In this document: positions 53,476 through 64,000 of the stretch, one piece after another
How positions within the stretch are numbered: the first letter of the stretch is position 1
Layout: each line of letters opens with the position of its first letter
Assembly (NCBI RefSeq): GCF_000764305.2
Contig: NW_025935716.1
Coordinates: forward strand, 496,001 to 560,000
Direction of reading: 5' to 3'
Origin: Hyalella azteca
Lineage: Eukaryota > Arthropoda > Malacostraca > Amphipoda > Hyalellidae
DNA: 64,000 nt
Position numbers and translations under genes: made by a program
The notes under the pieces: model-generated
The model's database searches: none
Seen by the model: only the letters and a program-made list of their open reading frames with translations
What the model was told of the DNA's origin: nothing

Positions 53476-56400
53476 AGATCAATAGAAGGAGGCTCGCAGG
53501 ATGCTCATGCGACGTCAGTGCATCCCTTAATAATCCTAAGTCAGCTTAGGATTATTACATAGATTGTTGTTCAGGGTCACTAATTGCCCAAAAGTTTTTA
53601 ACCCATCAAGATACTCGCGCATGAAAAATACAAACAAAATTAAAGTAGAACCCCAATAATTCTGGTCCCACATATTATGTTTACCATTGCATCATGAATA
53701 GAATGCAATCAATTTTACAGTACACAATTCAGTAGGTGGACGTCTAATAAATACATAGAGAAATAACGAAAAACAATCTCATTTAACGCTCAAAGTGGCA
53801 AAATATTAACAGAAAAAATCAAAGTTGTACTTATATTTGTTACCAAACCGTATAAAAATTTGTCGTATTCAAGGACGAAGGCAGATGGACATTTGATTTA
53901 TTTAATAAAATTATTATCTTAGTCAAATCATTTTTTACTGTACATTTTAAACCCGACTGCCGCCTGTCATTAAGCCAAATAATGTGCCCAATGGAGAAAA
54001 ATGTTATTTTTTATTGCAACTGCATGCATTTATCAATAAGCACCGACACGCATATCGTGCGCACGTTTCAAGCGCTTCGAAAACCAAACCAAGTAAAGTC
54101 AGAAATTAATATTTAACCCAAAGTCCCGAACAGAATCACTACGAACGAAGGTGAAATTGAATTTTGAGGAACGATTTGTTCATACAAGGAATATTAATTG
54201 ATTTAACATACAAGATGAAATTTATTTAACATATACTCAGAAACGATTTCTTCATACAAGGAATACGTTGGACTGTTTCTCCTTTGAACCTTTCTCTTCT
54301 GAAAGTTTAACCGAATAAATCATCATATCTACGTTTTATTCCAAGCTACGGCAAAAAGCTATACGGTACGCTAAGAACAGGGCTTACAACCAAATCAGAG
54401 AGAACTGTAGATCTGTGAAACAGATAGAAAAGATAATACCGAAGAAATGATTGCTGAAATGAGTTTTAAGTCATGAGCACCTCTCCATAAATGGCCTGTT
54501 CAATGCACGTACTGTCAGCGAGGAAGAAATAAGAGGAACGCCGCCCTCAATAGAAGGAAAAAAGCATAAGGTTTTATAATTCACAGCATAAAACAGCGAA
54601 CTTTCCCCTTCTATTTAACAGAAGGAAGAAAATTATGAAAAATTTAGTATAGAATTTTGTATAGAAAAATGCAAAATTTTGTACCGTATGACAGTAAATA
54701 CGAAAAGGTTTATTTTAGGTACTATCAGAGATAAATAAATGTCGGCGAATCTACCCGCGTAAATATCTCCTAACCCGGCAAGTTTTTCTTTCAAAACCAA
54801 TTTTTATGTCGTTCAATAACAACGTTTTACAACTTTCAATAACAACATATTACAACCTTCGGTTATGGCTTTTCTCCTCGATTGTATACATTGCGGTGAC
54901 TGACTTAATGTTTAAGTTATGCTATATTTCATGTTATATGAAGGTTGCAATGTTCGAATGCTCTATAACTTGATTAATTTGAAATATCCTAATCGTATAC
55001 GAACGCGCGATGTTGATCGAGTGACTCGAAATGAATCACTATTTTTATTTTTATAGTTTATTACGTTTATATCATAATTTTAGCTAATAAATTAAACGCT
55101 AAGAGACGAAACAAATTACTCATACTTCAATGTTTATTACACCCGTCCCGGGATTTTATAAACAATTACATCGCAAGGACACGAGTTGGTAGTTTGTTAT
55201 GTTCTTATATCTTGACTTTCAGACAGATAAAACGTCGGTCCCATTCACAGCATTTATCCATACAGCATATTTAAAACCAACTATATAGGAATGCCTCCCT
55301 CTCTAGGTTTCCTTCCTAGATACAATTAGAAGCTCTTAAATTTACATCACAGCCTATGGTCACTATACACCGCTCCACTGGCTTTCGAAACCTCGTGTAG
55401 CGACGTATATGACAGTACATCAAGAAAATCAGAAGCTCATTTTCCTATCAAACTTAGGTTGACTAACGTATTAAGCAGTTGACTTAAAGGAAGCACTGTC
55501 TTTTGTGAACTTCATTGAAAAAGAAGTTTCAAAATTTCCAATTTCGGGAACATATACATAGTCTAGAATTGAAGGCTAAGAAGCTAAGCGAAGCGATGCA
55601 CCAGTAAAAGTGTGGTGCGCTGCGTAGAAACAAACAAAATACTAAAAGTCCAAAATTATTTGTAAATATTTTTAAATTCTTGGGCAATATACCATTTTTT
55701 TAACTGCTCGTCTCGCTTGTCCGTTAGACGCCGGGATTTAGGAAGGCAAGAGTCGTGCGATGAATACGAAATCAACAATTCCTAACTAGAGAAATATTTC
55801 GCATGACAATTAATTCCAAATAATGAATAGGTATGTTTCAATGCATCAATAATCACAAAACGTTATATTCCCGTAAAATAAATCATGGAAATTAATTGTA
55901 GCAATTTTCGATAAGAATTAGTTTAAAAATTAGTACGTTTCTGCAGTGGCATGCGACGAATAATATAGCATGTCCCAAAAGATATTGGGACCACCTGCAA
56001 GATCGTTGACGTTGGTGATCAACGATCGTACAAGCGGTTTGAATGCGGTACTTCAAGGTTCACCATCATGAACATATATACAGATTCTACGTCTCAACGT
56101 ATATTACATTGCTTATTGCTCAAAATAGTGCAAACCTATGTCTGAGTAAACTCATCGTTGACATATTTGATATGCACCAATTCTGAATCAACCTGGAAAC
56201 AAGGTGCAGGCATGGCACCCATCGATTTTATGGTACATACTATTATTGTACGCAGTTCGGTGAATCGCATTCTAGAGAAGACAGGAGACTTTGATTCAGG
56301 CGACTGATTCCTTATTAGTTACCATGGATTGATGCATATAAAATTATCACAACTCATCGGAGATGAAAGTTGGATTCCAAGTACTACTCTTTTTACAAAT

Positions 56401-58684
56401 CTCTGCCAGATGAACAACTTGCTAACCGTCGACAAAACGGACTTGATGGAGTAATGAACTATTATCAAACTTGACGAAGATAATGTATTCTAAAAAGTCA
56501 CCTAAATTTCTGCCATAATCTTTTTCTCGGCGTGTTGTAGACTGAACAGCAGTGGTAAAATGTCAAGTTTATGCGTTCGCTAGAATATTGATAGAACTCT
56601 AGCTTCAATTTACGAAAAAAATTGTTGGCACCACAAGCGCAAATCTGTGACAAGAGACAATAATTCACTACGTATATCTTATGTACGATGTCGGAAGGCA
56701 AATAGAATCAACTGTCTCTAATTTTCTTCTATAACTTATTCAAAATTTACCTAAATTTGGGAAGCGGCGAAGGTTACCCACATAAACGTTTCTTTGAACC
56801 ACATCAATACTAATGCTCCATCTCCGGGAGGAGTAAGAAAGAAGCTTGCTACCGCCCGAACCGAATCACTGGCACTGGTCCCGATCTCCACGAGGCAACA
56901 GTGAGGGAAATATTTTCTGCTTGGGTCATGACGTCGGGTGACAGTCTGGGTCGCGGGTGAAACCGCATGCCACAGCAGTGTCAATATAATTTCTGGTTTT
57001 GATGCAGGGAAAAACATTATGTCATTCCGAGATTAACAACAACTTTGAAGAAATCAATCTTTCTATAATAACACCAGACAAAATTTAAATACCATTCTAG
57101 CGTGTGCCGTGTGCGACCTTCCACTCTTCAGTTCAACTCTAAGTTCAAACCGAGAGGTGCTTGGCCGCTATAGTAGGCAGGCTGAGCAAGTAACTGTCCG
57201 CTGCCCAATGAAGCGCAAGTCTAGCCAAGAAGAAGGCACCGCATGCCTGTCTAGTCCTAACCTTCCTCACCTGTGCCAACACTAGCGAAAACTTCCGTCC
57301 GTTGATCCGTTCCTGTACACGTGTGTTCCTTTCTTTTAATTAATGCTCCAAGTTTTAAGTAAATATAGTATCACTCCTTCAAAACAATCTCAGCTACTGA
57401 GTCTTCATAGAGTATGAAATCAGTCACGAATGCCATTTCTGATATTTCCTCAGGCATCGACTGGAACACGCAGGGAACAGAAGTCACTGGGAGACCGAAC
57501 GACACATCCTAACCCTAGCTCTCCACTGGAAGCACTGAACTAATAACTGAGTAGTGAGTACTGGAGTAACTGGACACTCTCTCACTTATGCCTGGTATAA
57601 CATTCTCACCTCCGTCCGTTTCATTATTGGAAGAGGAAAAAAAGTAAAGTACATCCAGTGAACGTACCAAACAAAGTCGCCTGCAGCGATATCAGCAGGA
57701 CGCACATGTGCTGCACACCTGCTGAAGCCGACGAAGCAAATTGAGTCAGCACGACAATTTAACTTCGGATCATTGAGCTGGACGGAGAGAGATCTCATAT
57801 GACATAATGTTCTCCTTGAACGATCTACGGTCCTCTTATTCAAATGTTACTGATATATTTTTGAAACGAATTATCCACTGGTATGATATTACATATAGTT
57901 CTCTACATAACAACTATGCAGTAAGAGATCAGAACATTTTCGTCCTTTCACGTCTGATTAAGAAACTTATCTTTGCCCTATTACATAGCTCATGGCATTG
58001 TTCCTGTGACGGCCTAAATAACCACAAAAGAAAGCACTCGACATCCGGAAAATATGACAGCATTACGGCTTAAATGGAGCAACATGTAGGTGGATAGTTC
58101 ATTGCAAAGCCTGTGCGTCGTTTAGTTGGTAAAATTGTCCAGTATACTGTTGCAATTACCGACTGAGCAGTCAAAATAACTTTTAAAAAAGCTATTTAAA
58201 TTGAGAAAATTTTGCATTTGTTATTATCTAACAGTGGATTCAAGAATTGACAGGTGTCATGCATGGTTCTGTTGGAGATAAGAAAGCAAGCAATCATGTC
58301 CGGAGTCCGACTGCAACCTAGCCGAGAATGGAATAGCAACTGTTAATAGCCATAGCTATTCCATAGTTTGTAAGAGGGCGCGAAGTATCTGCGTTGAAAA
58401 GTTCGCTACAATCGCAGGATGTCTGCCGCAAACAGTTCAGTATATTTGGTACTTATTGCGTGTATTGAGACAGTGGTCGAGATCATAGGGTATTTCGTTG
58501 TGTGTGTCATCTTTATTATATATGCATCAAGTTGAGCACTAAACATTACTGGGGTTAATGATATTCAATAAGTATAAAATATGCATCAACGATTAATATG
58601 ATTCTTTGAATGTGCCAACTTCATTCGCTTCACTTGAGGTTAACACTAAATTTCTTCAAGTGGTCAAATACGCATCTTGCTTTT
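53476..58684. other. Intergenic AT-rich region
   Basis: No gene supported. At 53525-53552 there is a short perfect inverted repeat (AATAATCCTAAG / CTTAGGATTATT). At about 55977-55996 a GTCCCAA-AAGATA-TTGGGAC hairpin is visible. Open frames at 56498-56701, 56751-57017, 57586-57843 and 57807-58073 have no domain or splice context. Confidence 0.4.
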
Positions 58685-58900
58685 ATTAGCATATATTGTT
58701 CGTCATAGCGTATCTTGTATTAATAGCGTATCATATTCGTAATAGCGCATCTTGTTCGTAATAGCGCATCTTGTTCGTAATAGCGCATCTTGTTCGTAAT
58801 AGCGCATCTTGTTCGTAATAGCGCATCTTGTTCGTAATAGCGCATCTCGTTCGTAATAGCGCATCTTGTTCGTAATAGCGGATCTCGTTCGTAATGGCGA
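58685..58900. repeat. 19-bp array
   Basis: About ten copies of a 19-bp unit (CTTGTTCGTAATAGCGCAT). Confidence 0.93.
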
Positions 58901-60536
58901 TGCTCGTTTCTAAACAAAATTAATCTTTTCACTATTGGACTTAACTAATGCGCACCAATTTGTGCTCAATATACTGCCGGCCAACTCTGGTTTATCAGTA
59001 TACTGCCGGCCAACAAAATTCCGATGGGATTGAACCTTGATGCAAACAATCGAGATGGATTTGGTTGTGCTTCTTCACCTATTTTAGTGGAAGAAACACA
59101 GGACTGAATTCATACAGGCTTCAAATCAATATATTATAATTAAATGATTTCATGTGAATAGAGAGAAGAAAAAAAGATGTCAATAGGTCAACAATTCAAT
59201 TATTCGAGATGTCTGGCAAGTCCATTCAGGATATAATGTATTACGGTCATACTATCCAAAATACTGAGTAATTTTGCCGGGAATGCAATCGCAGAATACT
59301 AAACCTGGCCAATGAGATCACTGTGCTTTTCTATTGTGTCCGGACACGATTGTTTAAAGAATAAAATGTTGCTGTAGGTTTAGTAAAATAAATGGAACAA
59401 AGTACAACACAACTGTAGACTATGCATATATTCATTATCTCTGTACATTTATTAAAATATACACTTAATTACTGCACAGTAGTTTAACAACAATATAATT
59501 CACCCCTCGAAGAAAGCTACATTGCTTCTGGCAACGAGTTAGTCTAGCCTGTCTTGGACAAACGAGGCTCTCTGTAGTTATGTTACAGCGATCAAAATAT
59601 GTAAAAATTCATTTAAGTAAGAGTTTGAAATTCATTTAATACGCTATACAAACAAGGCTATCCGAGCTCAAAGATAGCGCAAAAATTACTTTGCGTCAGA
59701 ATTTGGGCAGCGCTAGCGTGGATCATCTTTCTGACAATCACTTATGAAATAAAATGCTGGCAGCTAATTTATCCCTTAATATACAAGAGAAAAAATTAAA
59801 TTTAATAAAATCATTATTAAAAGGTCCTCGATCATTGTTTTAACACTGAAATTACCACATCCCAATTAAGCACAAGAATGATCCAGTTAAATCTGAAACA
59901 TCTCTGGTTTATTTATAGTTCATTTCTTATTATTATTGATATACTCATAGAAGGAAATGCGTTTTGATCGGCATTCGTCAACACCTAATTACTACCTAGC
60001 ATCGCCTAACACGCATAAGCGATTACATTCATGTGATCTGATCGCTATCGTGAGGAGTCGTGAGTAACTCGATATTGATGCTTCCGCACAACCGAGTTAG
60101 TGCCCATGTGGTTGATCTTTCCGCATATTCATCTCGAGAAACTCCTGCCTGGCACAGCACGGATCAAGGGAGCTCGTATATACAAAACAATCCATGTTGT
60201 AGCTTGAATGTCTGCCACTGCCGCAGTCGCTGACGTTGTGTTCAAAATATCAGGATCTACTCTTTAACAAGGAAACGTCATTCTTCGTCCGATGATCCGA
60301 TCATAACGAGTGACTAGAAAAACAGGCTCGCGGGACTGTGAAATTGACCTGTCGAAATAAAGAGTCAGCCTCGTCGGAAGTATCCCAAGAATATAGTGTT
60401 TTATTATGGCACATGTGGCGATAACTCCCAAATTTAACCAATTTGCTAATTGCCCTTACGTTTTATTTTCGTTTACGTATTTCTTTTCTCGTATGCGACA
60501 GGACGAGCAAATTTACCGTGCCCGGGGTGCCAGAGT
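58901..60536. other. Intergenic or 3' flanking region of the TPR gene
   Basis: No coding exon seen. ATACTGCCGGCCAAC occurs twice (about 58970 and 59000). The part nearest 60536 should hold the 3'UTR of the TPR gene. Confidence 0.45.
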
Positions 60537-60913
60537 TCACACACTAGCGGCTTGTTCTTGCGCTTGTTTGGCGGCGCGCTTGACAGCATCGAGACAGCTC
60601 TGCGCCTCCCGCTGCGTCTCGCCGTCACCAGCACCGCGCGCGAGTTTGACGCCCTCTTCGCACGACCGCCGCGCCGCCTCCCTCCGCCCACGGAGCAGCT
60701 CGACGGTGCCGAGGTTGATGAGGTACGTCGCGAGGTTAGTGGCAGCGCTAGGCTGGCGGGGGTCTGGGATGACGTTGAGCTTGCGAGGTGCTGGCGGGTT
60801 GCCCTGCGCCACTTCGCCGGCCTCATTGGAAATCACCCGACGCACTGCCGCGATTGCCTCTTCGATCTCCTCCGCTGCTTCTTGGTAGCGCTTTTCTTGG
60901 GCATACAGCGACC
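60537..60913 (-). CDS. TTC19: TTC19-like TPR protein, last exon
   Basis: The acceptor is TTTTCTGTGCAG and the stop TGA is at 60537-60539; 125 codons including the stop. The split codon G|GG joins it in phase to the exon at 62289. It begins GSLYAQEKRYQEAAEEIEEA (human TTC19: TTLDAQGRFDEAYIYMQRA). Near the middle are ATYLINLGTVELLRGRREAA (human VLSNLAAVLMHRERYTQAK) and a final helix rich in Gln/Ala. TTC19 is a mitochondrial inner-membrane protein needed for complex III (Rieske fragment clearance). There is a charged insertion (NPPAPRKLNVIPDPRQPSA) not found in human. Other TPR proteins remain possible. Confidence 0.65.
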
Positions 60914-62084
60914 CTGCACAGAAAATGGTAGGTATAACAGTCGAGCAGTTGAACGAAATAAAATTGATAATAGAGCGAAAATAAAGAGAAAAATCTACCG
61001 GTAAAAAGAGACAAGTGTAAAGCAATTATCTTTGGTAATTATTTTCATTATGAACGAACGCTGGTATTTAATTGATAACCTGTCATCAGAAGGAACATGA
61101 AGATGAAAGGACTAAAGAGAAATCAAGAATTTTCCGAATTTTGACGCTCTGCTTTGAATGCCATGGAAATGGTGTCACAATTAGATGCTGACACATCTCC
61201 CCAATGACCTGTCAACAGAATCTTCTGGATTAAAATCTTCACATTGTGCAGAGTAATTCAGCCGGTAAATATGATAGCAGCAACACAGTCTGCTCTCTCG
61301 GGGTGACAACTTGTAATTGTGCTAAGGAGCAACGAAAAAGAGTTGACGAGGTTGTCATCAAATTGCACCGCAGAGAAAAGACAATTTCATATCAGAGAAA
61401 ACAAATTTAGATGATGTCAATAAATTGACACTAAATTCATGCATATATCGCAACTCTCGCGTACGCTTCAATTTGTTCACGACCAAAATTTTCCACAGAA
61501 TATCCAATGAATATATTTTGGCTCGATAGAAGACATGAAAACTTCGTAACAAGTGAGTATAAATTAATAATTCACCATTCATTTCGATGACTCGTTATTG
61601 GAAAAGATCTAGATGGCACCGTTGGGATGGATCCATTCAAGCAAAAGCTTATATTTCATTACAGCCAAAGTTCGCAAGTACGCTATAGGACACAACATCG
61701 AGTAGTCGAGCCAGTGAATTCATTCACCTTGCCAATTCATGGGACTGACTCTTGCAAACGTTTGGGTGTCCATTAGAACGACGCCTAAGTGTTACTAATT
61801 TACATTTTACAGTAAAAAAATGAGCGATTCCAGGATTGGAGAAACTACTGAAACGTAGGAGAGATATAATTTTGAATTTTCCTGCAGGTAAAAATTTATT
61901 TTTGAAGAGAGGTAGTTCTTTTATATTATAATTATAACGGCTTTTTCTGAACAACAGTTTCGCCAGCGTTAGTTCGCTTACGCTTGCACATTTCTTCTCT
62001 ACGTATGATCTACAACTCAAATAATTCTAAATACCGCACCCAGAAAAGCCTAATAACCTTAGGTGAAAAGCCCAAAAAATCATA
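60914..62084 (-). other. TTC19: TTC19-like intron, distal part
   Basis: AT-rich intron without recognised elements. Its start next to the donor is a 31-bp repeat. Confidence 0.5.
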
Positions 62085-62268
62085 ATTGACTTTAGGGAGA
62101 CAAGCCCAAAAAAGCATACTTGACTAAGGAGACAAGTACAAAAAAGAATAATTGACTAGGATACAAGTCTAAAAAGAATAATTGACTAGGGAGACAAGCA
62201 TAATTGACTAGGAAGACAAGTCCAAAAAAGCATAATTGACTAGGGAGACAAGTCCGAAAAAGCACCTG
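62085..62268 (-). repeat. TTC19: ~31-bp repeat at the TTC19-like donor
   Basis: About six copies of a unit AGGGAGACAAGTCCAAAAAA plus GCATAATTGACT, starting about 20 bp past the donor at 62288. It does not contain exon sequence. Confidence 0.9.
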
Positions 62269-62288
62269 CGACGCGCAAGAGTACCAAC

Positions 62289-62490
62289 CGATGTCGTTCT
62301 TGAGGACCGCAGTCTGGAGGTGGTGGGGGCCGTTGATGCTGACGCAGACGCCAAGGGCCTCCTGAAGATGGGTCCGGGCGAGCTCATAGCGCCCTATGGA
62401 GTGCAGCAGACGAGCGTACTGCTCCAAGCTCATGGCGTACAGCACCCGCGTGTCTTCGTCAGCGCCTTCGTCACTCGTTACTTTCTCTTT
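62289..62490 (-). CDS. TTC19: TTC19-like TPR protein, penultimate exon
   Basis: The acceptor is GGTTTTGTCCAG and the donor GACATCG|GTTGGT; 67 codons plus one base. It begins KEKVTSDEGADEDTRVLYAM, followed by SLEQYARLLHSIGRYELART and HLQEALGVCVSINGPHHLQT. This aligns with the human TTC19 segment KELAEDIMSVEEKANTHLLL...CARYLLFSKQPSQAQRMYEKALQIS, and AVLKNDIG with VLMSDLA. Two TPR motifs span this exon and the next. The N-terminal part, including any mitochondrial targeting signal, must be to the right of the window or in unseen exons. Confidence 0.65.
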
Positions 62491-64000
62491 CTGGACAAAA
62501 CCAATGAATTATTTTTATTGCACAGAAAATTACAAGATGAGTTCAAAATTGACGAAGTCGGTCGTAAACGCTAATACTTTGACGGATGAAAGTGCGCATT
62601 AAAAATTGTATCATCAAGTGCTTAAATAATAAATTAACAAAGATTTTAACGGCAAAGAAAACGTCAAACAAGCTTACGTCATCTTCATTGATACAAACGC
62701 ATCTTTCTGAATCTCTTCTGGAATCATCAATTTTGAACTTTTTCATACTTGCCGAAAAATTCAATCCAATTAAATGTAGGCAAGGGTTCCACATTGAAAC
62801 ATTGCGAATATTTTCAGTTTTTTGGCTAGACAATTTCCTATATTTTAAGCTCATATTTCATAACAGACATATTGATAACAATATACATGATTTTATTACC
62901 CCTAATCTATAAGTATCCCTCTCTGGCAAGCTTATTCTTTGATTATCCCAAATTGTAATCTTTATCGATTCAATTACTCTGAAGCTTTTTCGACAGCAAA
63001 GGAAAAATTAAAGCTAACGCTCGATTTCAGACTCCAGTTTATCGCAAGCCGACTTTTACTGTTGGAAGCAGAAGCTCCATTAGTTTTTTTATCTGCGTCT
63101 GCAACTATACGTCCAAAGATTAAAACGTAGTTTTCAGGAAATGCTTTCCAAACGATTAGTTGCATGTATTGTTGAATAATAATTTTACGATGGGTTACAT
63201 CTTCAAGTATACAGATAGCATTCCTATCTAGATGCGGTCCTCTTTGGTTAACGTATATATATAGTAGTTGTACGCGGTGTAATTCAGCGTTGGTCGGAAT
63301 GGCGTCGTGTAACCTATAAGATTTTAAGAGCGTAAACGATTCTTGTATCTATTTCTCCACCTCTATTGCTTAAGAATTTGGGCGCTAGAAATCGTAGTGT
63401 TTTAAATAAAAACCTTGTTTAAACAAAGCTTGTGGTTCTTAATTGTTGACAATTGTTAATTGGTTAACAATTAAATTTTTTTGAAAAAGTTAATCAATCG
63501 GTTTTTAGTTCCTTCGCTCAATCATTTTGCATTTAGGTTGTAGTCTTTTTTCTTTTTTTTGTAAATTTGGTAATTATATTAATTGAACTTTTATTTTTTG
63601 ACTTTGAACTAATGCTAGAGTTGATCGTCAAACGTTTACAGTAAAGATTTGGTGAATTCGCTTGACAGTTCAAATGCTTTTTAACTCCTGCGTATTAAAT
63701 TATCTGAAGCGAGCGAGCACCTCATACACGAAAACTTCATACATTAATCAAATCAATAAAATGAACACCTTGCATCCTAATTTCAAAGTCAAATATATTC
63801 TGAACCAATAACAACATCAATCGCGAGAAAACAATAGTTATAATCATGCGATTGAAAGATATAATAAGGTTTTTATCGTGTCAAAGAATACAGTACAATA
63901 TAGCAACGTATCAAACATATTCTCGTAATTTTACTTGCCAAATTTCTGTTCTCTCACAATGACACATGCAGCAGTATCGGAAAACCGAATATCGCGACCG
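62491..64000. other. Right-hand AT-rich region, probably TTC19-like intron
   Basis: No exon recognised. The overlapping frames at 62543-62912 and 62939-63165 on both strands do not resemble TPR sequence. Confidence 0.45.

Noticed and set aside
60406..61004. Plus-strand frames of 160 and 184 codons
   Set aside because: Antisense shadows of the TTC19-like last exon. The minus strand has the TPR pattern and splice sites.

Overview
The window is eukaryotic nuclear DNA, most likely from an arthropod and possibly a malacostracan crustacean (low confidence). It is AT-rich intron and intergenic sequence with GC-rich exons bounded by GT/AG sites, non-LTR retrotransposon remnants, a piggyBac-like MITE and an extreme density of minisatellites. 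No bacterial operons, CRISPR arrays, rRNA or tRNA genes were found. Three isolated N characters (49834, 51036, 52491) sit beside tandem repeats and mark assembly joins.

The main gene is on the minus strand, with its start codon at 47164. It is an orthologue of SESTD1 (SEC14 domain and spectrin repeat-containing protein 1). Eighteen exons (E1 47164 down to E18 16091) join with consistent phase into 1315 codons. E1-E3 encode the Sec14/CRAL-TRIO-like domain, E4-E13 the spectrin-like repeats (about residues 159-805, against 696 aa for the whole human protein). E14-E18 add a tail with a cysteine cluster, a coiled coil, an Arg/Ser-rich stretch and an NPF motif. A further exon (E19, 14980-13749) carries candidate SH2- and SH3-binding motifs and joins in phase to E20 (12978-12845). 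The E18-E19 join is out of phase, so a small exon or another splice site is missing from my model. An exon-like block at 2973-2548 may be a still later exon or another gene.

Upstream and on the same strand, the last two exons of a TPR protein resembling TTC19 lie at 62490-62289 and 60913-60537; its 5' part is outside the window.

The most unusual property is that the minisatellites of the SESTD1-like gene grow out of its splice junctions. The exon end plus donor is tandemly copied at E2, E3, E11, E12, E14, E18 and E20, and in decayed form at E16. The acceptor plus exon start is copied at E8 and E9. Intron 6 is almost entirely a 21-bp array. Two donor duplications (E11, 27 bp; E18, 42 bp) are in frame and so could give alternative protein forms. 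Other notable items are a 144-bp higher-order repeat, a perfect 586-bp zero-spacer palindrome that starts right after an N and is probably an assembly artefact, and an inverted pair of TTAA-flanked MITE copies.
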